Origin: Nocardia sp. MH4
Lineage (GTDB): Bacteria; Actinomycetota; Actinomycetes; Mycobacteriales; Mycobacteriaceae
NCBI RefSeq assembly: GCF_019266065.1
Contig: NZ_LPNR01000067.1
Span: 1-39,050, forward strand
Length of the DNA: 39,050 bases
Direction: 5' to 3'
Position 1 is the first letter of the stretch, and the number at the start of each line of letters is the position of its first letter. This document shows positions 26,073-36,735 of this stretch, piece after piece. The notes under the pieces are model-generated. The model did not search any database. It was given only the letters and a program-made list of their open reading frames with translations, and had not been told where the DNA came from. Both the position numbers and the translations under genes were made by a program.

Positions 26073-27356
26073 GTGAAGCTGCTCGCCGACACCGAACCCC
26101 TGCGTCATCCCGACTATCGCAGGCTTTGGACCACCAACATCGTCACCGTCATCGGTGCGCAGCTCTCGGTGGTCGCGGTTCCGCAGCAGATCTTCCAGAT
26201 CACCGGCAGCTCGGGGTACGTCGGCTTGGCCGGCCTGTTCGGCCTGGTCCCGCTGGTCGTGTTCGGGCTCTGGGGCGGCGCGCTGGCCGATGTGATGGAC
26301 CGGCGCACCCTGCTGATCATCACCACGGCGGGCACCGGTGTGACGGCGGTGGCGTTCTGGGCGCAGGCCGCGCTCGGGACGAACAACGTGTGGCTGGTGC
26401 TGGGCCTGTTCGCCGCCCAGCAGGCGTTCTTCGCGGTCAACCAGCCCACCCGCAGCGCGGCCATCGCCCGGCTGCTGCCGCCCGAGCAGATCGCCGCGGC
26501 CAGCTCGCTGAGCATGACCGTGCAGAACGTCGGCATGATCGCCGGACCGGTGCTGGCGGGTCTGCTCATCCCGGTGCTCGGCCTGTCGACGCTGTATCTG
26601 ATCGATGCGATCGCGCTGCTCGCGACGGTGTGGGCGGTGTGGAAACTGCCCGCCTTCCCGCCCACCGGCGATCAGCGCCGGGCCGGGCTGCGCGCCGTCA
26701 TCGACGGTTTCCGCTATCTGACCAAGCAGCGCATCCTGCTCGCGTCGTTCGTCGTCGACATCATCGCCATGGTGTTCGGCATGCCGCGCGCGCTGTTCCC
26801 GCAGATCGCGCACGAGACCTTCCACGACCCGGTCGAGGGCGGTGTCGCGCTGGGTCTGCTGTTCGCGGCCATCTCGGCGGGCGCGGTGCTGGGCGGGGTG
26901 TTCTCCGGCTGGGTGCCGCGCATCCGCAGGCAGGGCCTGGCGGTGATCGTCTGCATCGTGATCTGGGGCGTGGCGATGATCGGGTTCGGCTTGGCGGTGG
27001 GGCTGGCCGGGCACCTGTTCGGGCTGGGGGTGTGGCTGTGGATCGCGGTGGCCTTCCTGGCCCTGGGCGGCGCGGTCGACATGGTCTCGGCGGCGCTGCG
27101 CACGGCGATGTTGCTCAACGTCTCCACCGACGAGATGCGCGGCCGTCTGCAGGGCGTGTTCATCGTGGTTGTCGCAGGTGGGCCGCGGATCGGTGATGTT
27201 GCCCACGGTTTCGCCGCGGCGAGCCTGGGTACCGCTGTAGCTGCCGCGGGTGGCGGTGTTCTGGTCGTCATCGGGGTGGTGCTCGCCGCACTGGCCTTCC
27301 CCGCCTTCGTCCGTTACCGGGTGACCCGCGCGCACACCGATTCACTGGTCAATTGA
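26073..27356 (+). CDS. MFS transporter (enterobactin-exporter-like)
   Basis: A 427-residue major facilitator with about 12 spans. The fold is shown by LWGGALADVMDRRTLLIITT (loop 2-3 motif GxLaDrxdRR), QNVGMIAGPVLAGLLIPVLG, and EMRGRLQGVFIVVVAGGPRI with the family signature RGRLQ near span 10. It resembles EntS/DHA3-type exporters; substrate unknown. GTG at 26073 is seven bases after a near-perfect -10, TAATCT (26060-26065), which settles the start. ATG at 26055 would lie upstream of that promoter. It is 68 bp downstream of pdxH on the same strand and probably has its own promoter. Confidence 0.9.
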   Translation: MKLLADTEPLRHPDYRRLWTTNIVTVIGAQLSVVAVPQQIFQITGSSGYVGLAGLFGLVPLVVFGLWGGALADVMDRRTLLIITTAGTGVTAVAFWAQAALGTNNVWLVLGLFAAQQAFFAVNQPTRSAAIARLLPPEQIAAASSLSMTVQNVGMIAGPVLAGLLIPVLGLSTLYLIDAIALLATVWAVWKLPAFPPTGDQRRAGLRAVIDGFRYLTKQRILLASFVVDIIAMVFGMPRALFPQIAHETFHDPVEGGVALGLLFAAISAGAVLGGVFSGWVPRIRRQGLAVIVCIVIWGVAMIGFGLAVGLAGHLFGLGVWLWIAVAFLALGGAVDMVSAALRTAMLLNVSTDEMRGRLQGVFIVVVAGGPRIGDVAHGFAAASLGTAVAAAGGGVLVVIGVVLAALAFPAFVRYRVTRAHTDSLVN

Positions 27357-27627
27357 GTTGTGCGAGAAGGGATTACATGACTATCGCCGATTCGCCCGCG
27401 CAGGGGCCCGCCGCCGTGCGCGGCAGCACCGCGCGAGGTCGGCGAACAGGGGATCGGCGCAGGTCGGCAGCTGTGCGCCGACCTCACCGCCGATCGGCCC
27501 CGGTGTGAGAACGGCGCAGGACAACCCTGATTGCTTGTCTCGACCGAACAACAGCTAGCGTTAGCGCAAGTGCACCGCGTGCCGACCGCATCGGTGCCTA
27601 CGGTTCTAGCCTGAGAGGGATCCTTCC
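27357..27627. other. gltA upstream region with possible short ORF
   Basis: This region holds the gltA promoter: TTGTCT (27535-27540) and TAGCGT (27556-27561) are the best -35/-10 pair, with a short 15-base spacer. A 43-codon ORF at 27377-27508 begins MTIADSPAQG after GAAGGG but turns Arg-rich, and the minus strand also has a short open stretch. Neither is convincing as a gene. Confidence 0.4.
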
Positions 27628-28941
<1,314 letters not shown>

Positions 28942-28973
28942 TCCGAACTGAAACTATCGAAGGGGATAGCCGA

Positions 28974-29333
28974 ATGACCAAGCCGGAGATCGAATTCCAG
29001 GAGGGCCCCGCGCCCACCGAGCTCGTGATCAAGGACCTCGTCGAGGGCGAAGGCAAGGAAGCGGTGCCCGGCGGCACCGTCGAGGTGCACTACGTCGGCG
29101 TCGAGTTCGACAGCGGCGAGCAGTTCGACTCTTCGTGGGACCGTGGCGAGTCCATCACCTTCCCGCTGCGCGGCCTGATCCAGGGCTGGCAGGAAGGTAT
29201 CCCTGGCATGAAGGTCGGCGGCCGTCGCCAGCTGACCATCCCGCCGGAGCTCGCCTACGGCCCCGCCGGCGCGGGCCACCACCTCTCCGGCAAGACCCTG
29301 GTCTTCGTGATCGACCTGCTCAACGCGAACTGA
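28974..29333 (+). CDS. FKBP-type peptidyl-prolyl cis-trans isomerase
   Basis: A 119-residue single-domain FKBP. Active-site residues are visible: VEVHYVGVEFDSGEQFDSSW (Tyr and Asp lining the pocket), FPLRGLIQGWQEGIPGMKVG (Ile/Trp floor), RRQLTIPPELAYGPAGAG, and KTLVFVIDLLNAN. It has no signal peptide, so it is a cytoplasmic proline isomerase or folding helper. ATG at 28974 has AAGGGG upstream. It lies 32 bases after gltA and is probably co-transcribed; the same gene pair occurs in related genera. Confidence 0.95.
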   Translation: MTKPEIEFQEGPAPTELVIKDLVEGEGKEAVPGGTVEVHYVGVEFDSGEQFDSSWDRGESITFPLRGLIQGWQEGIPGMKVGGRRQLTIPPELAYGPAGAGHHLSGKTLVFVIDLLNAN

Positions 29334-29349
29334 CCAGCCGAACAACACA

Positions 29350-29384
29350 CTGAGGCCGGGTTCCCGACAGGAACCCGGCCTCAG
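29350..29384. terminator. Strong terminator after the gltA-FKBP unit
   Basis: A perfect 15-bp stem, CTGAGGCCGGGTTCC with GGAACCCGGCCTCAG, and a 5-base loop, followed by TTGTCTGTGT. It lies between convergent genes and starts 16 bases after the FKBP stop. Confidence 0.9.
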
Positions 29385-29405
29385 TTGTCTGTGTGTGAGG
29401 AGTGC

Positions 29406-29984
29406 TCAGCGGGTGAGGTCGGCCATCGGTATTTCGCCGACGACGACGTGACTGAGCGCGACGATGCCGCGATGGATCTGGTGCAATCGGTATTCCCGGG
29501 CATGTGCGTCGAGGCGGAACTCGAGTACCTCCTCGATCCCGAACTTGGTGTCCAGCACGACCACGAGATAGAGGGGTATCCCGACCCGCGCGTACTGGGC
29601 CTTCTTGTCCAGCAGGTCCTCGGCGGCGGTCGACGGCGACGACACCTCGACCACGATCAACGCGTCGGCGGCTTCGGGTTTCGCTCCCGGCCTGTCCAGG
29701 CAGCGGTAGATCACCACGTCAGGGCGGCGAAAGGTGAACTTCGGGACGCGCCACAGCACCACGTCGATGTCGGTGTCGACCCGGATGCACGGTTCGGTAC
29801 TGGGCAGCCGCTCCATAGCGTCGGCCAGGCGCCGAGCGATGCGATTGTGTTCCGGAGTAGGCGATTCACACACGATGACATGCCCGTGGACCACTTCGAT
29901 CTCACGCGCCGCGGCTTCCGGCAGCCGGAGGTACTCCTCTTCGGTCATCAGATGAGGGAGCGAATCCGTCGGCTGGATCGTCAT
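29406..29984 (-). CDS. Uma2-family (PD-(D/E)XK fold) protein
   Basis: A 192-residue protein of the Uma2/DUF820 family, a nuclease-fold family widespread in Actinobacteria and Cyanobacteria with unproven role. It shows LTEEEYLRLPEAAAREIEVV-type start (MTEEEYLRLPEAAAREIEVV), the strand motif RRPDVVIYR, and the active-site region ALIVVEVSSPSTAAEDLLDK followed by KAQYARVGIPLYLVV. ATG at 29984 is seven bases after TATGCT (29992-29997); ATG at 29996 would lie within that hexamer. It is not part of an evident toxin or phage cluster. Confidence 0.88.
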   Translation of the reverse strand: MTIQPTDSLPHLMTEEEYLRLPEAAAREIEVVHGHVIVCESPTPEHNRIARRLADAMERLPSTEPCIRVDTDIDVVLWRVPKFTFRRPDVVIYRCLDRPGAKPEAADALIVVEVSSPSTAAEDLLDKKAQYARVGIPLYLVVVLDTKFGIEEVLEFRLDAHAREYRLHQIHRGIVALSHVVVGEIPMADLTR

Positions 29985-30065
29985 GCCGGTGAGCATACCG
30001 CCAGGCCGCGAGCGGACTTGTGGTCTGGAAGAAGGCCGATGCCGACGACGTGGGTCGCGATGTCG

Positions 30066-31226
30066 CTACTCCCGGACGACCTCGACCGGGTCGGTGAGGG
30101 CGAGGGCGAGGGCGGAGTTCTGGGTGGTGCTGCGGGCGGGGAGGGCCTCGATGGCCTTGCCGGTCTGGGTGTTGAGGTTGCCGACGATGTTCTGCAGGGC
30201 GCCGACGCCGGTGGTCATCTGTTCGATCGCGGAGGTGATCTGGGCGCCGCCCTGTTCGGCGAGAGTGGGCAGGCCCTTGGCGAGTTCGGCGCCCTGGGTG
30301 AGCTGGGTGCGGGCGCTGTCGAGCCGGGTGACAACGGTGCGCAGCAGGGTGCCGAGGTCGGTGTTCGGGTCGACGGCGGCGCCGGTCAGATCGGCCAGGC
30401 CGGTCAGCTGGGCGCCCGCCTGACTCGAGATGCCGCGCAGCGCTTCGAGCTTGGTGATGATGTCGGCCAGCTGGGGATCGGTGGCGAACGGCAGGGCGCG
30501 CAGCAGCGGCAGGACCTGGTCCAGGCCGGTGCTCAGCGCGGTGGCGCTACGCTCCACGCCGGCGATGGTGACGCCGGTGGCGCCGAGCGCGTCGGCCAGC
30601 TGGTTCGCCTGCTTGGTCGCGCCGTCCACGGTCTGGTTCAGCAGCTCGATGGCCGAGGTGAGTTCTCCCGCGCCCTGTTTCGCGAAGTCGAGGAACCCGA
30701 GCATCTCGCTGGCGCCGCCGCTGAACTGGGCGGCGCCGTCGGCGGCCGCGGTGACGCCGGCGTTGAGCAGCTGCGCGGTGAACTGCACCGAGGTCATCTG
30801 ATTGCGGGCCTGGGAGACCGCGGCCAGCGCGGCGTCGACGCCGGAGGCGCCGATCCGGTGGGTCACGGCGGCGACGGCGCCGTTGACGACGTTCTCGTCC
30901 GCGCCGTCGTGGGCGGTGACGGTGACCTTGGCGCGCTTGGGTTCCGGCGTGGCCAGCGTCGCCATCGACGCGGTGAGATCGGCGGGCAGGGTGATCACCG
31001 CGGCGTAGTCGGCCGCGTCGAGCTCACCCGGCTTGGCCACCGTCCACTCGTAGCCGCCGGCGTCCTGGACCGCCTTGGCCACGCGCTCCCCGGTCGGCCC
31101 GGTATCGGCGTTGACGAGCGCGAATCCCGTGGGGGAGTCGGACGTGCCCGCGCACGCGGCGATACCACCACCCGCCAGCGCGACAGCAGCGACGAGACAG
31201 ACCATCCTGGTGCGTTTTCCGATCAC
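30066..31226 (-). CDS. YhgE/Pip-like lipoprotein with long helical region
   Basis: A 386-residue exported lipoprotein: signal peptide with lipobox IAAC (Cys25). The next 110 residues (FALVNADTGPTGERVAKAVQ, YAAVITLPADLTASMATLAT) match the N-terminal extracellular domain of YhgE/Pip proteins. From about residue 130 it is long amphipathic helix with repeated Ala/Leu/Gln/Thr (LLNQTVDGATKQANQLADAL, LTQGAELAKGLPTLAEQGGA), probably coiled coil. Full YhgE proteins add membrane spans and work with MmpL or ABC exporters; this one stops before them. GTG at 31226 is seven bases after TACCGT (31234-31239). Function is unknown. Confidence 0.82.
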   Translation of the reverse strand: MIGKRTRMVCLVAAVALAGGGIAACAGTSDSPTGFALVNADTGPTGERVAKAVQDAGGYEWTVAKPGELDAADYAAVITLPADLTASMATLATPEPKRAKVTVTAHDGADENVVNGAVAAVTHRIGASGVDAALAAVSQARNQMTSVQFTAQLLNAGVTAAADGAAQFSGGASEMLGFLDFAKQGAGELTSAIELLNQTVDGATKQANQLADALGATGVTIAGVERSATALSTGLDQVLPLLRALPFATDPQLADIITKLEALRGISSQAGAQLTGLADLTGAAVDPNTDLGTLLRTVVTRLDSARTQLTQGAELAKGLPTLAEQGGAQITSAIEQMTTGVGALQNIVGNLNTQTGKAIEALPARSTTQNSALALALTDPVEVVRE

Positions 31227-31424
31227 GCCGCCGACGGTATCGAGCGAGTTCGCGCCGGGTCGTGGGAGATGTCTGAGAGTTCGGTGAGGATGGCACGACG
31301 GGGATAGCTGACGGTGTGCCGGAACCTGTTCTCGGGCGGGCGATTCCCGCTCATCGGGACGTCAAACGATGTCGTGATATGGCGTGCATCACAGTGCCTT
31401 CCATTGTTTCTCCGGGTCCGATAC

Positions 31425-31453
31425 AAATCTCGAGTCAATCGAGATCGAGATTT
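31425..31453. promoter_or_regulatory. Overlapping palindromes upstream of the secreted glycine-zipper gene
   Basis: AAATCTCGA (31425-31433) pairs with TCGAGATTT (31445-31453), giving 9-bp arms. Its inner part also pairs with TCGAGAT at 31439-31445, giving 7-bp arms. The site lies 61-89 bases before ATG 31514 and is AT-rich for this genome, so it is a good operator candidate. Confidence 0.45.
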
Positions 31454-31513
31454 CATCGATTCGTCCGGGGGGTTCGGGGATTCGCCGGGGGCATCGGGAG
31501 GGAGACATCGAAC

Positions 31514-32170
31514 ATGTTCCACCGCACCATCACCCGGGCGGGCCGTCGCGCATTCGTGGCCGCGCTGCCGCTGGCCGTCGCCACGTCGCTGGTCACCGCG
31601 GGTGTCGCGGCCGCTGACGTCGACACCGAGCGTCAGACGCAGATCGCCACCGGCCTGGCCAGCGCCGGTGCCGCCGACGGCGTGGACTTCCGCACCACCG
31701 TCTCGCCGGACCTGCGCACCATCTCCGCGAGCATCGACAACGGCCGCTTCGTGATCACCCCCGACGCCGTCACCGTGGTCTCGGCCACCGGTGTCACCGT
31801 CGGCGAGGTCCCGCTCAAGTTCAACACCGTCGACGGCAACGCCATCGCGATCGCCTCGGTGGTCTCCGCCGACGGCAAGACCGTGCAGATGGCGCCGCAG
31901 CTGTCCGGCGACACCAGCACCGAGCTGAAGGACATCGCCACCAACCCCGAGGCCGGCAACCACGACCCGGTCCAGAACGGTGCGGCCGCAGGCGCCACCA
32001 TCGGCGCGCTGGCCGCCGCGATCATGTGCGTGCCCGCACTGGCCGCGTTCATCATCGGCTACGTCTTCTGCGCCATCCCGTCGGTGATCTCGACCGCGCT
32101 GACCGGTGCCGTGATCGGTGCCGTCATCGGCCTGGTGATCCCGGAGTCGGTGCCGCAGGTGCTGCCCTGA
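31514..32170 (+). CDS. Secreted protein with C-terminal glycine-zipper hydrophobic region
   Basis: A 218-residue protein. A signal peptide ends near GVAAADVDTE. Residues 36-140 are beta-rich (GRFVITPDAVTVVSATGVTV, GEVPLKFNTVDGNAIAIASV) and match secreted proteins that are numerous in Nocardia. Residues 155-210 are hydrophobic with small-residue spacing, GAAAGATIGALAAAIMCVPA and TGAVIGAVIGLVIPE, a glycine-zipper pattern that could insert in membranes or oligomerise. Two Cys (in IMCVPA and YVFCAIP) lie inside it. ATG at 31514 has GGGAGGGAG upstream. Function is unknown; pore formation or mycomembrane anchoring are possibilities only. Confidence 0.8.
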   Translation: MFHRTITRAGRRAFVAALPLAVATSLVTAGVAAADVDTERQTQIATGLASAGAADGVDFRTTVSPDLRTISASIDNGRFVITPDAVTVVSATGVTVGEVPLKFNTVDGNAIAIASVVSADGKTVQMAPQLSGDTSTELKDIATNPEAGNHDPVQNGAAAGATIGALAAAIMCVPALAAFIIGYVFCAIPSVISTALTGAVIGAVIGLVIPESVPQVLP

Positions 32171-32200
32171 TCCCTCGACGAGGCTGATCAATAGCTCCGT

Positions 32201-32242
32201 GATAGCCCTGTCGTCGCGCCTTGTGGCGGCGGCGGGGCTATC
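32201..32242. terminator. Bidirectional terminator between the glycine-zipper gene and prrB
   Basis: GATAGCCC (32201-32208) pairs with GGGCTATC (32235-32242) around a GC-rich interior that can pair further. It lies in the 78-bp gap between convergent genes. Confidence 0.6.
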
Positions 32243-32248
32243 GCGCGT

Positions 32249-33616
32249 CTAGGGCGTGTCCCGGGCCGGCAGTTCGATGACCAGCCGAGCCCCGCCGAAC
32301 GCGCTGTCCTCGAAATAGGCCCGCCCGCCGTGCAATTGGGCCTGCTGGGCCACCAGCGCCAGGCCGAGGCCGGACCCGCCCTTGCTGGCATTGGTCCCGC
32401 GGGCGAAGCGGGCGAAGACGGCGTCGCGCTCGGCGACCGGCACGCCGGTGCCGTTGTCGTCGACGGCGATGACGATGCGACCGCCGGGCGCGCGATGCGC
32501 CGAGACGACGGCATGGGTGGCGCCACCGTGCTTGACCGAGTTGGTCAGCGCGTTGTCGATCGCGAGCCGCAGACCGGCGGGCAGCCCACGGGTGACGAGC
32601 TCGGCGTCGGTGTCGATGCGGACCGAGAGGCCGGGGTTGTGGCGCATGGCGTCGTGGGCGGCCTGGTCGCACAGATCGGCCACATCGGTGGGGATGTGGT
32701 CGGCCTCGGCGGTGAGGTCGCCGCGGGCCAGGCGTTCCAGCGCGGTGAGCGTGGTCTCGATCCTGGTCTCGTTGCGGGCGAGGTCGTCGAGGATCTCGCG
32801 GCGCTGCTCGTCGGTGAGGTCGAGGGTGCGCAGGACCTCGAGGTCGGTGCGGATCGCGGTCAGCGGGGTGCGCAGCTCGTGGGCGGACACGGCGGCGAAA
32901 TCGCGGGCCGTCTCCAGCGCGGCGGCGGTCTCGGCCTGCGCTTCGTCGACGCGGGCCAGCATGGTGTTCACCGCGTCGGCCAGTTTGACCGCTTCATCGA
33001 CACCGGACCCGTCGACCGGCTGGGCGGAGTGGTCGGGGTCGCCGAAGGAACTGCGCGCGGAGACCTGCTTGGTCAGCTTCACGATCGGCCCCACGGCGCG
33101 ACCGGCCAGCAGCCAGCCCAGCGCCGCGGCCGCCGCCACCGCGATCGCGGCGCCCAGCAGCACCCAGCGTTGCTGGTCCGCGGTGGCCTTGGCGGCCTCG
33201 GTGGTCGGGATGGCCAGGGAGACGGTGCGTCCCGCCGGCTGGTTCTCGGTGGTGGTGAGCACCCGGTACGGCTGGTCGTTGACCTCGACGGTCTGCGAGC
33301 CCGGCGGCAGATCGGGCAGCTGGGTGGAACTGGACGCGGTGACCTGGCCGTTGTCGCGCACGGTGAGCGCCATGGTGGTCTGCAGACCGGTCAGGTTGAC
33401 GAATCCGGTGGCCAGCACCGGCTCGATCAGCACGATCCGCGAGGCGATCTCGAGCTGCTGGTCGGTTTGGGTCACATTGTTGCGTTCGATCGCCTGGAAA
33501 CCCACGAATGCGGCGATCGAGACGATGATGACGGCACCCGCCGCGGCCGCGCCCGCGACCCGAGTTCGGAGCGAAAACGATTGTCTCCGACGGCGTTTCG
33601 GCGGGGCCTCGATCAT
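32249..33616 (-). CDS. prrB: Sensor histidine kinase PrrB
   Basis: A 455-residue membrane kinase orthologous to Rv0902c. A first span lies at residues 21-42, an extracytoplasmic sensor at 43-150, and a second span at 151-172. A HAMP region follows, then the phosphoacceptor box [11 protein letters not shown] with His246, the N box [17 protein letters not shown], the G1 box VDDNGTGVP and the G2 box [10 protein letters not shown]. It phosphorylates PrrA; the pair is essential in mycobacteria and linked to nitrogen, respiration and early infection. ATG at 33616 overlaps the prrA stop in ATGA, so the two are coupled. Confidence 0.95.
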   Translation of the reverse strand: MIEAPPKRRRRQSFSLRTRVAGAAAAGAVIIVSIAAFVGFQAIERNNVTQTDQQLEIASRIVLIEPVLATGFVNLTGLQTTMALTVRDNGQVTASSSTQLPDLPPGSQTVEVNDQPYRVLTTTENQPAGRTVSLAIPTTEAAKATADQQRWVLLGAAIAVAAAAALGWLLAGRAVGPIVKLTKQVSARSSFGDPDHSAQPVDGSGVDEAVKLADAVNTMLARVDEAQAETAAALETARDFAAVSAHELRTPLTAIRTDLEVLRTLDLTDEQRREILDDLARNETRIETTLTALERLARGDLTAEADHIPTDVADLCDQAAHDAMRHNPGLSVRIDTDAELVTRGLPAGLRLAIDNALTNSVKHGGATHAVVSAHRAPGGRIVIAVDDNGTGVPVAERDAVFARFARGTNASKGGSGLGLALVAQQAQLHGGRAYFEDSAFGGARLVIELPARDTP

Positions 33617-34317
33617 TTCGGTTCCCGGAGCACGAACCCTACGCCGCGAATCGTGTGCAAAATCCTTGGCGTGTCATCTATTTCGAGTTTGCGTCGCAAG
33701 TATCCGACGAACACGTCGACGACATTCGTATCGGCTATGAAATCGTAACCCCACACCAATTCCAGCAGCCGTTCACGCGTCAACACCACACCCGCATTCC
33801 GGGCCAGCGTCGACAACAATTCGAATTCTCGTTTGGTGAGCTCGATTTCCTTGCCGTGCAGCAGCGCCCGGTATCCGGCCACGTCGATCTGGAGCGGGCC
33901 GACGCTGATCGCGCCGGGCGCGACCGGCTCCGGGGCATCGGTGCGGCGGCGCAGCAGGGCCCGGATCCGGGCCACCAGCTCGGCCAGTTCGAACGGTTTC
34001 ACCAGGTAGTCGTCGGCCCCGGACTCCAGGCCCGCGATCCGGTCGTCGACCGAGGCGCGGGCGCTGAGCACGCAGACCGGCACGTCGTTGCCCATCGCCC
34101 GCAACGCCGTCACCACGCCCGCGCCGTCGAGCACCGGCATGTTCATGTCGAGCACCACCGCGTCGGGCGCGTGCTCGGAGACGGCGCGCAGAGCGGCGGC
34201 GCCGTCGCGCGCGACCAGCACCTGGAACCCGGACAGCCGCAGGCCGCGTTCGACCGAGGCGAGGACGTCCTCGTCGTCGTCGACGACCAGGACAGTGGAG
34301 GCAGCACGATCGGTCAC
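33613..34317 (-). CDS. prrA: Response regulator PrrA
   Basis: A 234-residue OmpR-type regulator orthologous to Rv0903c. The receiver domain has VVDDDEDV, phosphoacceptor Asp57 in [12 protein letters not shown], and Lys in YLVKPFE. The C-terminal winged helix is shown by [20 protein letters not shown] and [23 protein letters not shown] at 34317 is six bases after TAGGAT (34324-34329), a promoter inside the 41-bp gap after the acyl-CoA synthetase gene. So prrAB may be both read through from that gene and started on its own. A candidate PrrA site was not identified. Confidence 0.96.
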   Translation of the reverse strand: MTDRAASTVLVVDDDEDVLASVERGLRLSGFQVLVARDGAAALRAVSEHAPDAVVLDMNMPVLDGAGVVTALRAMGNDVPVCVLSARASVDDRIAGLESGADDYLVKPFELAELVARIRALLRRRTDAPEPVAPGAISVGPLQIDVAGYRALLHGKEIELTKREFELLSTLARNAGVVLTRERLLELVWGYDFIADTNVVDVFVGYLRRKLEIDDTPRILHTIRGVGFVLREPK

Positions 34318-34358
34318 GCCGCAATCCTAGGGGCGGCGGCCACCACCGGGCCCGATGG

Positions 34359-36416
<2,058 letters not shown>

Positions 36417-36735
36417 GCCCGTGACTCCCTAGCCTCGCTTCGATGCCCGCTCGATAGATCCTGATGATTGTGGCAGACTTCACGCGACACCCGAGGGGGT
36501 GCCGCGACCTTTGGTTTTGCCTGGAACGGGCAGGTCATCGCGCGGACCTCTACCGGGAGTCAGCCAAGAAGTTATTGATCCGTTAGAATCTGATGTCACT
36601 TATTCGGGCAGTCGTAGACGCAATTTCTCGGCCAGCCGCAGTTCTCGGCCAGTCAACTCTGGTGAGCCGCCATCGCGCCTGTGGAGGTTCGCTGATGGCG
36701 CAAGGTACGAGGCCAGTTTGGAAAGTGAGTGGGAG
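36417..36735. other. Divergent regulatory region between the acyl-CoA synthetase and CvnA-like genes
   Basis: No gene was accepted here. TAGAAT (36584-36589) is a strong plus-strand -10. Two direct copies of TTCTCGGCCAG start at 36625 and 36642, one and a half helical turns apart. A 10-bp stem with one mismatch, CGCGACACCC-gagg-GGGTGCCGCG, lies at 36483-36506 and would be in the synthetase leader on the minus strand. Confidence 0.55.

Noticed and set aside
31373..31391. GTGAT...ATCAC repeat resembling a CRP site
   Set aside because: The half-sites are 11 bases apart instead of six, so it does not fit the CRP consensus.
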